Source of the DNA: Pandoraea anhela
Lineage (GTDB): Bacteria > Pseudomonadota > Gammaproteobacteria > Burkholderiales > Burkholderiaceae
Length of the DNA stretch: 64,000 nucleotides
Reading direction: 5' to 3'
Assembly (NCBI RefSeq): GCF_902459655.1
Contig: NZ_CABPSB010000002.1
Span: 62,001 to 126,000, forward strand
Every line of letters starts with the position of its first letter. The stretch's first letter is position 1. The notes beneath the pieces were generated by a model, which was not told where the DNA came from, did no database searches, and was given only the letters and a program-made list of their open reading frames with translations. This document shows positions 30,042 through 39,368 of this stretch, in pieces. The translations under genes were made by a program, and so were the position numbers.

Positions 30042-30641
30042 GGGGCGCGAGTGTTCGCGCGCGAGATGCACGCCCACTACGACGCCCCCGGGCTGCGCTA
30101 TCTCGCCGCACCGGTGCTTGGGCGCGTGAGCGTCTCCGAAGCCGGCAGGCTCAACATTCTGGCCGCCGTCATCGACTCCGTTCAGCCGTTGTTCGACGGG
30201 CTCGGTCAGCGCACGTGGCGCTTCGGCGAGGCGCCCGAGCAGGCGAACGTCGTGAAACTGGCCGCCAACTTCATGATCGCCGGCGCCATTGGGTCGATGA
30301 GCGAAGCCGCGGCACTCGCACAAGGTCATGGCGTGGCCGGCCGCGACTTTCTCGAAATGATCACGACGCCGAGGTTCAACACGCCCGCCTACACCGGATA
30401 CGGTGCGTCCATGTCGAAGCAAGTCTTCGAACCGGCCGGATTCCAGTTCGCGCTCGGCGCCAAGGACATGCGCCTCACGTTGCTCGCGGGTGAGGCGGCG
30501 AACGTGCCGATGCCGTTCGCCAGTGTGCTGCGCGACACGCATCTCGATAGCCTTGCGCACGATGAAGGTCAGCTCGACTGGGCTGCGCTCTCGCGTGTGG
30601 CCTTGCGCCGTGGGGGTTTGCGCGGAACCGACAACGAATGA
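30042..30641 (+). pseudogene. 3-hydroxyisobutyrate-dehydrogenase-type oxidoreductase, 5'-truncated
   Basis: The readable part matches the middle and C-terminal region of 6-phosphogluconate/3-hydroxyisobutyrate dehydrogenase-like proteins: 'GLRYLAAPVLGRV', 'NILAAVIDSVQPLF', then the all-helical domain with the catalytic Lys in 'ANVVKLAANFMIAGAIGSM' and 'ARGAKDMRL'-like 'ALGAKDMRLTLL'. The N-terminal 90 or so residues, with the GxGxxG dinucleotide-binding motif, are absent. In-frame sequence upstream to 29940 is basic and unlike the family. It is divergent from the broken AraC gene, its likely former regulator. Confidence 0.72.
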
Positions 30642-30865
30642 GATCGGTGGATACGCGCAAAGCGGATCGCTTTGCGTGACCGCTTATCGCGGGATTTTGG
30701 AACGAATCCTAAGGAGGGTTCCTAGAAAATCCGGGGGCGACCGAGAACGACGGTCGCTGCCACGCGGACTTACGGTGTTTCGGAATTTTCATAAGGAATC
30801 CGAATAGGGGTTCAGAAATATTCTCGGTATCGATTTCAACCAAGCGCGCATCAGCGCCCGACACC

Positions 30866-32080
30866 ATGAACCAACGTCCACACTCGAAAACCGGCCTGCG
30901 CGCCCTTGCGCTCGCCGCCTCCCTCACGTTGCTTGCCTTGCCGACGAGCGTCAGCGCGCAGCGCAACGTCACCCTTTACGGCACGATCGACTCCGGTTTC
31001 GTGCACGCCAATCACACGGCCGGAGCAAACGGTCCTGCACCGTTCTCCGGCATCACCAGCAACATCATCGGCGGGAGCCGCTGGGGCCTGCGCGGCACCG
31101 AGTCGCTCGGTGGCGGTCTCTCTGCGCTGTTCCAGATCGAAAGCGGTTTCGACGCGACCAATGGCCGCATGGGTAACGGGGGTCTTGCGTTCGGTCGTAA
31201 GGCCATCGTCGGTCTGAAGAGCGCCGAATGGGGCGAAGTGACGATCGGCCGTCAGTACGATCCGGTGGTCAATCTCGTGCAAGGCCTGACGGCGGACGGC
31301 TACTTCGGCGGCTTCTTCGCCACGCCGGGCGACGTCGACAACTACGACAACGGCGCGCGGATCAACAACGCGATCCGCTACGCCACGCCGAACTTCGGGG
31401 GGCTGCAATTCGAAGGGATGTACGCGACCGGCAACATCGCCGGCAAGGAAGGGGCCGGCCGGTCCTACGGCCTGGCGGGGGCATACAGCAATGGTCCCCT
31501 TGCGCTCGCGGCAGGTTATTTCTTCGCGGACGGCGGTAGTCAGCGCGGGGTGTTCACGGGTAACCCCGACTGGCCGTACCGCGAATGGACCAGCAGCGCC
31601 GGTTCGCTGTTCAATTCGCCGATCAATGCCGGTTTTCGTACCGCGAGCAAAGTACGCATTGCACGCGTCGGGGCGAAATATGCCGTGGGGCCTGCAATGC
31701 TCGGTGTGTCGCTTTCGAACGCCCAGTACGCGAGCGACAGCCTGTCGCTGTTTACCGGCACGGCGAAATTCGACACGGTCAATGCGTTCGCCACCTATGC
31801 GCTTACCCCCGCCATCAACACAGGCATCGGTTACAGCTACACGCGCCTGCGCGCCGACGGCACGATCGGGGCGCATTACAACCAGTTCAATGCCGGTGTC
31901 ACTTACGCCTTGTCCAAGCGCACGTCGACTTACGTGATTGGCGGTTATCAGCAGGCCGTGGGCAAGACACTGAATCAGGGACGTGCCGTGGAAGCGACCG
32001 CCTCGGTCGGTTCTTACGGCCTGGACGCAGGCGCCCGCACGCAACTGCTGCTCGGCATGGGGCTGAAGCACAGCTTCTGA
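30866..32080 (+). CDS. Outer-membrane general porin, trimeric Burkholderia type
   Basis: A 404-residue Gram-negative porin. The signal peptide runs 'MNQRPHSKTGLRALALAA' to cleavage at 'VSAQ' (about residue 32). The first strands have 'NVTLYGTIDSGFVHAN', then the family blocks 'SRWGLRGTESLGGGLSALFQ' and 'GRKAIVGLKSAEWGEVTIGRQ'. The C-terminal strand ends in Phe ('GMGLKHSF'), the BAM recognition signal. It forms a diffusion pore for small hydrophilic solutes. A terminator-like hairpin follows at 32100. Confidence 0.93.
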   Translation: MNQRPHSKTGLRALALAASLTLLALPTSVSAQRNVTLYGTIDSGFVHANHTAGANGPAPFSGITSNIIGGSRWGLRGTESLGGGLSALFQIESGFDATNGRMGNGGLAFGRKAIVGLKSAEWGEVTIGRQYDPVVNLVQGLTADGYFGGFFATPGDVDNYDNGARINNAIRYATPNFGGLQFEGMYATGNIAGKEGAGRSYGLAGAYSNGPLALAAGYFFADGGSQRGVFTGNPDWPYREWTSSAGSLFNSPINAGFRTASKVRIARVGAKYAVGPAMLGVSLSNAQYASDSLSLFTGTAKFDTVNAFATYALTPAINTGIGYSYTRLRADGTIGAHYNQFNAGVTYALSKRTSTYVIGGYQQAVGKTLNQGRAVEATASVGSYGLDAGARTQLLLGMGLKHSF

Positions 32081-32099
32081 TCCCGAGATAAAAACGCCG

Positions 32100-32145
32100 A
32101 TCGGCCCGAACGCGAGAACGCATGCGGGTTTGGGCCGATTTCTTT
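32100..32145 (+). terminator. Probable terminator after porin
   Basis: An 8-bp stem ATCGGCCC (32100-32107) / GGGCCGAT (32132-32139) with an inner GC-rich loop, followed by TTTCTTT, 20 bases after the porin stop. Confidence 0.65.
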
Positions 32146-32379
32146 GGAAACGTCATGCAATGTAAATTCAAACAAATGTTTGGAATAAGCCGATCATTCG
32201 TCTAAAAAAGTACATTGTTTTCGATTTTAAGGGTTTACCCTATTCGGGAATCTCTTTAGAATTCATCCCATTGAAGTGATATGCAGTTGCCTGCCGGCGG
32301 TAGTCACGCTTTTTGATTTCCCCAAGAATTCGATGCGCACCGGTTTGTCTGACGCTGCAATCGTTACGAGGAGAAATGG

Positions 32380-32565
32380 GTGGCTTTCGTTAGTTGGTTG
32401 TTGATCGCGGCATTCGCCATTTCCGTTTCGGCGGCGCGCGTCAAGCAACTGCATCGGCGTGCAATGCGCACGGCCGCGTCGGCGCATGTGGAACTCGTAC
32501 TGCGCTATCGCCGCAGTCATCGCGTAACGGCATGCCCCCGCATTCAGTTCAAGGATGCCGTATAA
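32380..32565 (+). CDS. Small membrane-anchored protein (GTG start)
   Basis: A 61-residue open frame starting at GTG with a GAGGAGA ribosome-binding site about six bases upstream (32368-32374). The N-terminus 'MAFVSWLLIAAFAISVSAA' is a single hydrophobic helix or signal peptide; the remainder is basic with 'VKQLHRRAMRTAASAHVEL'. No family recognised. It is supported by the ribosome-binding site and the topology but could be spurious. Confidence 0.42.
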   Translation: MAFVSWLLIAAFAISVSAARVKQLHRRAMRTAASAHVELVLRYRRSHRVTACPRIQFKDAV

Positions 32566-33364
32566 GTCGGCGACGTCCGGTAGTGGGAATCAGGCAGTAG
32601 CAGTAGCAGTAGCAGTAGCAGTAGCAGTAGCAGTAGCAGTAGCAGTAGCAGTTCGGAAGTTTTGTGGTTCTCGTAGTTCCGCTTTATCCGCAGTCGCAGT
32701 CCAGCAAGTCGCAGTATCGCAAGTTAGAGGTCTGCATCGCTGTACATGCACCACCCGCAGTCCTGTTGTTGGAAGGTCTCGCATCACCGCTGTATCAAGC
32801 AATATCCAGCCATACCCGTCACACCCGGCAACACCGCGCAGTCCCTGTATGACCCGCTTTACCCGGCAACGCGGTGCAGTCACCGGCGCCAAAGTCAGGT
32901 GACGAACGTTGCCACGATGTCTCGCATGACCCGTAGCTGTCGTTCGTAGTTTGTCGTTCGTAGTCCGCAGTACTCATGCTGTATTCCGGCGCCAGTGTCG
33001 TGGCCGGATGGAGAGTCAACCCTCCCCGTTGTTACGAGGCATCGCTCTCACGCGCCAGTGCCGTCCCGCCGCCCGCGTTCGATTCAGGCGGCGGATTGCG
33101 CGCCCACAGCCTCGTATTGCCCACGTGTTGCATAAGACAACCGACGCCACGATCACACGTCGCGTACCTCGTCGGAATCGATATTGCCTTCACCTCAGCG
33201 CGATGTCGTTCCTTCCGGGGATCCGCCACGTTCGCCGCACCGGCCGATCCAGCGCAGTCGGATCCGGCCCGCCCGCGCGATCGCGTGGGCGCTTGGCATG
33301 TGCCACCTGAGGACCTTCCTCCGTGCGCCTTGCCCGATGTTTTGAACAAGAGAAATTGAAAGAC
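32566..33364. other. Poorly coding, repeat-rich stretch
   Basis: About 800 bases of lower GC than the surroundings, rich in CAGT/GCAGT words, with no convincing reading frame on either strand. It includes the hexanucleotide array at 32594-32652 and, after it, scattered imperfect CGCAGT units (32690-32730). Confidence 0.6.
32594..32652. repeat. (GCAGTA)n hexanucleotide repeat
   Basis: Nine perfect tandem copies of GCAGTA followed by a partial tenth. An array of this length is prone to slippage and so may vary between strains. It is read through by open frames only because the unit length is a multiple of three. Confidence 0.95.
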
Positions 33365-33610
33365 ATGACCACCGACCCAGAGCACGTCACCCTCACCATC
33401 ACGCTACATCCGAACGACCTGAAGCAACTTGACCATGCGTGCCAGCGCGTGGGTATGCGACGCGAAGATTTCTGCGTGCTGGCAACGCATCTGGAAGGCG
33501 CTCGCGTACTCAACGGCGAGGGACTCGCGGCACTGGCACGTCCGTTCAGCTTCGCGGCTGCACTCCCGGCCGCACTGCGCGGTGCATTCACGCGCCTCTG
33601 CACTCGCTGA
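33365..33610 (+). CDS. Small hypothetical protein
   Basis: An 81-residue protein from an ATG at 33365. The first 45 residues ('VTLTITLHPNDLKQLDHACQRVG' in outline, then 'RREDFCVLATHLEGAR') predict a beta strand followed by two helices, a shape reminiscent of small ribbon-helix-helix or regulatory domains, but I recognise no family. The second half is Ala/Leu-rich. The ribosome-binding site is weak (GAAAG). Confidence 0.45.
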   Translation: MTTDPEHVTLTITLHPNDLKQLDHACQRVGMRREDFCVLATHLEGARVLNGEGLAALARPFSFAAALPAALRGAFTRLCTR

Positions 33611-33660
33611 TCGACGCATCGGGCTGTCGGCCACGCCTGTGCCGCCAGACGCCGGCATCG

Positions 33661-34941
33661 TCAGTCTTCCCCCTCCCCCCGATCCGTCCCGGCGCGACGC
33701 TGCCCTGCACCGGTAACGTATTCGTGATCCGGCGCGGGTCTCCCGTCCGATGCATACGCACCGGCGTCGAGAACGACCATCCTGTCACGCCCCTGCCGCT
33801 TCGCCCGATACAACGCCCGGTCGGCCTGCTGAAGCCACGCCTGCGGGGTGTCGAACTCCGTCGAGAACGGCACCAGCCCGAGACTCACCGTGCATTCGGC
33901 CAACGCGCCCCGTTCGGCATCTTCGGGCGCGATCGCGGCTTGCGCCTGCGTCACGCGAGCACGCAAATCGGCGAGCAGACGGTGCATCAAATCGCGTCCC
34001 GCCACGTCACCGGTATTGACCAGTACCGCACCGAACTCTTCGCCACCGTATCGGCCCACGGCGTCGATACCCCGCAGTCGCTGACGCAACACGCCGGCGA
34101 AGCGCCGCAGCGCGGCGTCGCCTGCGGCATGCCCGAGCGTATCGTTGATGCGCTTGAAGTGATCGAGGTCCATCAGCACCAGACACGCGGGTTGCCCGGT
34201 GAGTTTGCAATCCGCATGAATCTCGGCCAGACGCAGTTCCCATGCGCGTCGATTGAGCAGGCCCGTCAGCCCGTCGTGCTGAGAGAGATGCTCCATCTCG
34301 CGCGAACGCCGGGCGAGTTTTTGTGCGAGGTCGTAAGTGACTTTCCCGAGCGCAATGGGGTAGAGAATCACCATCGGCAAGCTGGTAACGACGTTGAAAG
34401 TGTCCGACGCCGGCGCCCACACGAACCCCAGCACGGCAATGCCGAGCAGCCCGCCCGCCACGTTGGCCAGCAACCCGTAAAGGAACAGCCGCACGCCGCC
34501 AGCGCCGATGTTGTCCATCGACATCATCGCGAGCACGACCACACTGGGCAGCAGATTGAATTGCATCGCAACGACCCAGAAGCCGCCGAAGGCGGCATCG
34601 ATCATGAGATTGGTGCGCTCGGCACGGTAAGGCACCGGGCGCGAGAGCGCCATCACGCAGGCCAGATGCGGCCAGAGGAAACCGTGGAAAATCACCAGCG
34701 CCCAGAGCCAGAGCGAGGTCGCAGGCGTCTGCCGGTAGAAGACCCCGGCGACACAGAAGAAGCCGATGCCGAGACCGATCGTCCGCAGACGATAGATGCG
34801 CCGCACGAACCGCTTGCCCTTGCCAGCCAACTCGGGATCGACACTGCCCGTGGACGACAAGGATCTCGCCAGAGGTGCCTTGCGGCGTTGCTGCGAATCG
34901 TCGGCATGTGCCTGACGGTCTTGATGACTCACTGACACCAT
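33661..34941 (-). CDS. Membrane-bound diguanylate cyclase (MASE2-GGDEF)
   Basis: A protein of about 426 residues that makes cyclic di-GMP. The N-terminal half is a MASE2 membrane domain (about residues 45-195) beginning 'RRIYRLRTIGLGIGFFCVAG'. The GGDEF domain follows 'HDGLTGLLNRRAWE' and has an intact active site 'GRYGGEEF'. The inhibitory I-site 'RGID' lies five residues upstream, so feedback inhibition is expected. The layout is that of AdrA/DgcC-type cyclases, which drive cellulose and biofilm formation. The start at 34941 is preferred for its GGAG site; an in-frame ATG lies at 34962. Confidence 0.92.
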   Translation of the reverse strand: MVSVSHQDRQAHADDSQQRRKAPLARSLSSTGSVDPELAGKGKRFVRRIYRLRTIGLGIGFFCVAGVFYRQTPATSLWLWALVIFHGFLWPHLACVMALSRPVPYRAERTNLMIDAAFGGFWVVAMQFNLLPSVVVLAMMSMDNIGAGGVRLFLYGLLANVAGGLLGIAVLGFVWAPASDTFNVVTSLPMVILYPIALGKVTYDLAQKLARRSREMEHLSQHDGLTGLLNRRAWELRLAEIHADCKLTGQPACLVLMDLDHFKRINDTLGHAAGDAALRRFAGVLRQRLRGIDAVGRYGGEEFGAVLVNTGDVAGRDLMHRLLADLRARVTQAQAAIAPEDAERGALAECTVSLGLVPFSTEFDTPQAWLQQADRALYRAKRQGRDRMVVLDAGAYASDGRPAPDHEYVTGAGQRRAGTDRGEGED

Positions 34942-35279
34942 GCTGCTCCGATCACCCATCACGAATCACGAAACGCGCACGATGCCGTCGCATCGTGGGA
35001 CCTGACGTTGCGCCTGCGCCGCGACAACGACGACGTGCGGTGAGAGCAAGGCCCGGAGGCGTCATTCTACCTGCGGGCCATGGCACGGGACCAACGTCGA
35101 AGCGGTCCGACCCGCCGAAGTCGATTCGGGAGGTGAGGCGACCGAGCGGCTGACGCGTCTGAAAACCCTTATCTTTTGTCCGAAATTCGCTATGTCGCGT
35201 GGACGCTTCGGGCGGACAATCGGTTTCAGTTCGCCCCTCATCGCCGGTCGGCCGCCCGACCCGCCCCTTGCACGGAATC
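34942..35279. other. Divergent intergenic region
   Basis: About 338 bases between the diguanylate cyclase and the EamA transporter starts, presumably holding both promoters. I see no repeat, operator or small gene that I could defend. Confidence 0.4.
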
Positions 35280-36203
35280 ATGGCTAATTTCATTCTGCCG
35301 CTGACCGCAGTCCTCATCTGGTCGGCCAACGTCATCGTCAACAAGCTCGCAGTCGGTCACATCTTCCCCGCCGAAATCGCCTTCCTGCGCTGGTTTGCCG
35401 CGTGGCTCATCCTCACCCCGATCGCATTGCCGACACTGTGGCGCGCGCGTCGGCAACTGGTGCCGCATATGGCGCAGTACGCGACGCTCGGCGTTCTCGG
35501 CATGGCGCTTTATCAAGGCATCGCCTACTCCGCCGCGCATTACACGAGCGCGACCAACATGGGCATCATCCTCGCGCTGCTGCCGCTCACGACACTCGCG
35601 CTGGCCGTCGTGCTGCTGGGCGATGCGCTCACCGCCGGTGCGCTCGCGGGTGGCCTGCTATCCATCGGCGGCGTGTTGCTGGTGGTCGGCCACGGCTCGC
35701 TACTGCATCTGACCGATCAGGGCATCGGCGTGGGCGACGCCATGATGGTCGTCGCCATGCTCGCCTACGCGCTTTACTGCGTGCTGCTGCGCAAATGGCG
35801 TTTGCCGCTCGCCCCGTTGCCGTCGTTATACGCGCAGATCCTGTTCGCGGTCATCGCGTTGCTGCCGTTCTATCTGATCTCGCAGAAAGCCGGCATCTCG
35901 ATGGACAACTTACCCGAACTGGCCTTCGCGGCCATTCCCGTGTCCGTCGTCGCGCCTTTCATCTGGATGGTCGGCGTGGCACGTATCGGCCCGCGACGCG
36001 CAACCGTTGTCATCAATCTGGTGCCGATCTTCACGGCGCTGATCGCCGCCTTCGGTCTCGGGGAACATCTCGCCATCTATCACCTCGCCGGCGGGGCGAT
36101 GATACTCGCCGGTGTCGCGCTCGGCGAAAACTGGCATCTTCCGATTCGCAAAGGACGTGATCCGATACCCGCCACTGCGGATGAATTGGGAAGCGTCCGA
36201 TAA
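35280..36203 (+). CDS. EamA-family (DMT) drug/metabolite transporter
   Basis: A 307-residue inner-membrane protein with ten predicted helices in two EamA repeats. The first starts 'FILPLTAVLIWSANVIVNKLA' in outline with 'EIAFLRWFAAWLIL'; the second includes 'VGDAMMVVAMLAYALYCVLL' and 'GPRRATVVINLVPIFTALIA'. Members export amino acids, cofactors or drugs; the substrate is unknown. The start at 35280 gives the usual short N-terminus before helix 1. Confidence 0.88.
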   Translation: MANFILPLTAVLIWSANVIVNKLAVGHIFPAEIAFLRWFAAWLILTPIALPTLWRARRQLVPHMAQYATLGVLGMALYQGIAYSAAHYTSATNMGIILALLPLTTLALAVVLLGDALTAGALAGGLLSIGGVLLVVGHGSLLHLTDQGIGVGDAMMVVAMLAYALYCVLLRKWRLPLAPLPSLYAQILFAVIALLPFYLISQKAGISMDNLPELAFAAIPVSVVAPFIWMVGVARIGPRRATVVINLVPIFTALIAAFGLGEHLAIYHLAGGAMILAGVALGENWHLPIRKGRDPIPATADELGSVR

Positions 36204-36332
36204 ATTTAGCGCTATTAGCGTCACCGACTCTTTATAGAGGCCCGCCTGTAACGCATGGGGAGGAGAGCGATATAACGTCGCAGGGCGCGGGGGGATTGAT
36301 TACGCTGTGTGACTCGTCAACGGAGTCCCGCC

Positions 36333-37202
36333 ATGCAAACGAATCCACTCGCGCTGTTCGGAGACCACCTGGCCCGCCTGCGTAAAGCACGCGGCTGGTC
36401 GCAGGAGAAGCTTGCGCTCGAAAGCGGTCTGGCACGCTCGTACGTCAGCGGTATCGAGCGAGGCAGACGCAATGTCGCGCTCGTCAACATCTGCGTGCTC
36501 GCCGACACGCTGGGCGTGCCCACGTCCGAGATGCTGCGTTTCGCACAGGCGTCGGCAGGCGCCGAAGATGCCTCGGCGCAGTCCGGGCGCACGCCGCTGC
36601 CGCAAATCAGTCGCTCGCTGTGCAAACTCGAAAACCGCGATCAGGTCTGGCTCGCGGAGATCATTCGAAGCCTCAGCTCACGGCTGAGTCATGCCGCCCC
36701 GCCGGCCACCATCGACACCACCGACACCTCCAACACCACCAACACCTCCAACGCTATCGACACCGCCGGCACTTACGTGCAAACGTCCGCCGACGCTCAG
36801 GCGGGCGAAGCCGACGCCACCGCCTCGGACCGCGAGGACGACGCCGAAGACGTCTGCGCCATCAACAACACCGACAACGCCAACGAGGCCGCCGCCCTAT
36901 CGCGTCCATCTCTCGAGGGGGGGCCGGCGCGCGTACCGAGCCCACCGGGATTCGACGCCCGCTATCGCGCACAGCATCGACTCACCCCACCGGCACAGAC
37001 GCGCTACGACGCTGCCGACGCCGTGCATGATGCGCCGGCGACTTCCGCATCCGTCGAAGCATCGAGCGCGGCCGGCAAGCCGTCCAGCATCGGGGATCCG
37101 ATGGACGATCGACAGACCGCCTCGGGCGTCGCTCGCCCCAGCGCTTCCGACCGTATCTCGCGCGAAGGATCGTTACGCTTGCCAGGCAACGACGAGACAT
37201 GA
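36333..37202 (+). CDS. XRE-family regulator with long low-complexity tail
   Basis: A 289-residue protein. Residues 5-65 are a Cro/CI-type HTH ('LARLRKARGWSQEKLALESG' and 'YVSGIERGRRNVALVNICVL'). A short second block 'LCKLENRDQVWLAEIIRSL' at about 100 is shared with the 37.8-kb paralogue. After that come about 165 residues of low-complexity Thr/Asn/Ala/Asp-rich sequence ('TTDTSNTTNTSNA') with no counterpart in the paralogue. The start at 36333 has an ACGGAG site. Targets are unknown. Confidence 0.8.
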   Translation: MQTNPLALFGDHLARLRKARGWSQEKLALESGLARSYVSGIERGRRNVALVNICVLADTLGVPTSEMLRFAQASAGAEDASAQSGRTPLPQISRSLCKLENRDQVWLAEIIRSLSSRLSHAAPPATIDTTDTSNTTNTSNAIDTAGTYVQTSADAQAGEADATASDREDDAEDVCAINNTDNANEAAALSRPSLEGGPARVPSPPGFDARYRAQHRLTPPAQTRYDAADAVHDAPATSASVEASSAAGKPSSIGDPMDDRQTASGVARPSASDRISREGSLRLPGNDET

Positions 37203-37797
37203 GCGAGCGTCGGGCAATTGATTCTTAGGACATCGCGCAAAGTCCCCCGGCGTTACCGGGGGCGCTGCGCGCGAATTCGTCTCGTAAGAGTCACTGTTTA
37301 ACCTATTAAAAATAATTATGACGGTCGCATCTCATGCTTGCACCCGACCGATGCATCGCGACGGCGATGAAGCGCGCCCACATCAATAACGACAGGAATG
37401 CCAGCGCGTAGACGCCTGCGACAACGCCACGCGGTTCGACACATCCCCCGGCTCACGCCGTCAACATCGAGTGACATCCCAACGCGGAACCTTTCAGAAT
37501 CCCCGCTCTACTCCATCCGGTCAGACCAGTGTCACACTGCGCGGCGCGGGTTGGCAGGCAGGCGGCAACACGCTTGCGCCATATCGGACGAAGCGCCGCG
37601 TGGTTACGCGGTACGCGAATTAGCGCCACCACTCCCCTCGGGACAACCGCGCTCGTTGTGCCTTCTCCGAAAGTCCACAAAAAATCTGCGAGGCGCCCCC
37701 GGTAGTTCGTGCCTCACAAACGAGGGACACCCGAGGCACCGTCCCCGATGCCGGATTTTTGTTTCAATCTTCTCGTCCCTAACAAGGAAACTTTTTT
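37203..37797. other. Intergenic between two XRE paralogues
   Basis: A 595-base gap. A strong hairpin (CCCCCGG 37244-37250 / CCGGGGG 37256-37262) without a T-run sits just after the first regulator. The rest has no convincing gene, and the final 100 bases are AT-richer and end in an AAGGAAAC ribosome-binding site for the next gene. Confidence 0.5.
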
Positions 37798-38175
37798 ATG
37801 GACACCAATTTATTCCGATTCGGCAGACATCTGGCCGGTTTGCGCAAAAAATACAACTGGGCGCAAGACAAGCTTGCGCTGGAGAGCGGTCTGGCGCGTT
37901 CCTATCTGAGTGGTGTCGAGCGCGGCAAACGCAACATCTCGCTGCGCAACATCTGCATTCTGGCCGACACGTTGGGGTTGCCGCCGCATGAACTGCTGGC
38001 GTTCGACTCGACGAACGGGCTGGCTGCGGATACCGGCGTCGCGGCGCCCTGCGATCCGTATCCGTCGCTCAATCGAGCGATGCAGAAGTTGTCGGATCGC
38101 GATCAGGCATGGATGGCCGATCTGGTGCGCACGCTAAGCCTGCGCCTCGGTCATGGCGCGTTGCGCGACGAATGA
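37798..38175 (+). CDS. XRE-family transcriptional regulator (compact paralogue)
   Basis: A 125-residue regulator. Its Cro/CI HTH (residues 8-68: 'LAGLRKKYNWAQDKLALESG', 'YLSGVERGKRNISLRNICIL') and C-terminal block ('MQKLSDRDQAWMADLVRTL') align along the whole length with the first 120 residues of the 36.3-kb regulator. It therefore represents the compact form of a duplicated gene. An AAGGAAAC site precedes the ATG. Function and targets are unknown. Confidence 0.85.
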   Translation: MDTNLFRFGRHLAGLRKKYNWAQDKLALESGLARSYLSGVERGKRNISLRNICILADTLGLPPHELLAFDSTNGLAADTGVAAPCDPYPSLNRAMQKLSDRDQAWMADLVRTLSLRLGHGALRDE

Positions 38176-38273
38176 CAGCGAAGCGGGGGGTCGGGGCAAG
38201 ACCCTCGCAACGCTCGCGCCGGGCAACGCGCCGCGAGCGGCACGGTGGCGCCGGTCGCGTGCTGCGCCGGATC

Positions 38274-39110
38274 TCAGTCGTTGCCGAGGAAGGCGTCCAC
38301 CGCACGGTGGAACGCAATCGGATTGGCGAGGTTCATGCCGTGCGACGCGTCCTGAATCACCATGCGGCGAGCCTCCGGCATCGCGTAGGCGAGCGCGTTG
38401 AGCACGTCAGGATAGGGGGCGGGGCTCTGCGCGCCGCCCATCAGCAGAACCGGGGCATGCAGCGCGCCCAGGGCGTCGATCGGCAGCGGTGTGCGCGGTT
38501 CGGCAACCTGACCGATCAGCGTGCGGGCGTTGTCGCGCACCATCTGCTTGAACCACGGCACCATGCGCCGCCAGGTGTCCGGGCCGCTCACCGTATCGAT
38601 AAAGAGCGCAAGTCCCCCGTCGATATCGCCTGCCTCGATCGCTTGTAGGGCCTTCTCGCGGAAATTGCCGCGTTCGCTGTCGAGCGGAATCTGCACCGGG
38701 CCGCCGCTGATCTCCACGCCCGGGTCGGCCAGAATCAACGAGCGGACCGTGTCGGGGGCGAGCAAGGCGGTACGCAGTGCGACGTAGCCGCCGCGCGAGT
38801 GGCCCAGCACGTGAACCGGGCCGACACCGAGCGCGGTGATGAACGCGGCCAGATCTTCGGCATGCTGCTCACCCGAGAACACGCCGTCATGGCCGTTCCA
38901 CGCTTCGGGGAAATAGTGACGCAGGCTCACCGAAATGACACGTCGGCGTTGCCCCAACGGGGCCATGTTCGGCTTGAAGTAGCGGTAATCGCAAAGCGAG
39001 CCGTGAACCAGCACTAATGGCGCGCCGACGGCGTCGGCAGGTGCGGGGGTTTCGACGTAGGCCATCGGATAGCCATTGACGTCGATCGTTTGCGGTGCGG
39101 GAACCGGCAT
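38274..39110 (-). CDS. Alpha/beta-fold hydrolase
   Basis: A 278-residue serine hydrolase. The oxyanion strand is 'LVLVHGSLCDYRYF', the nucleophile elbow is 'GHSRGG', the acid lies near 'APVLLMGGAQSP', and the catalytic His is in 'IQDASHGMNLANP'. It resembles esterases and haloperoxidase-like hydrolases that act on small esters; substrate unknown. The start at 39110 ('MPVPAPQTIDVNGYPM') matches relatives; the in-frame extension to 39206 is basic and unlikely. It runs opposite to its neighbours. Confidence 0.85.
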   Translation of the reverse strand: MPVPAPQTIDVNGYPMAYVETPAPADAVGAPLVLVHGSLCDYRYFKPNMAPLGQRRRVISVSLRHYFPEAWNGHDGVFSGEQHAEDLAAFITALGVGPVHVLGHSRGGYVALRTALLAPDTVRSLILADPGVEISGGPVQIPLDSERGNFREKALQAIEAGDIDGGLALFIDTVSGPDTWRRMVPWFKQMVRDNARTLIGQVAEPRTPLPIDALGALHAPVLLMGGAQSPAPYPDVLNALAYAMPEARRMVIQDASHGMNLANPIAFHRAVDAFLGND

Positions 39111-39368
39111 GAGGATGCTTCTGGTAAGACGAAGTCGCCAGTATAGCGAGCTTGCGGCCCACTTGCTGCAACGCAACACCCGCGCGTCATGGCGGGCATC
39201 TCGCACAGGTTCGGGAGATAAAACGGCGCTCGCGTCAGCGGGGTCGCGGGTGCGGTCGGGCGACCGGTGCGATGCCGGTCACGGCGCTCGGTGCCGAAGC
39301 GCGCCGACCCGTGAGACACCGCTCGCTGGTGTATGCTTGCGACTTTCTTCATTCCAGCGGTTCCCGGC

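Noticed and set aside
32594-32652. Possible CRISPR-like repeat
   Set aside because: Six-base units with no spacers are a simple microsatellite.
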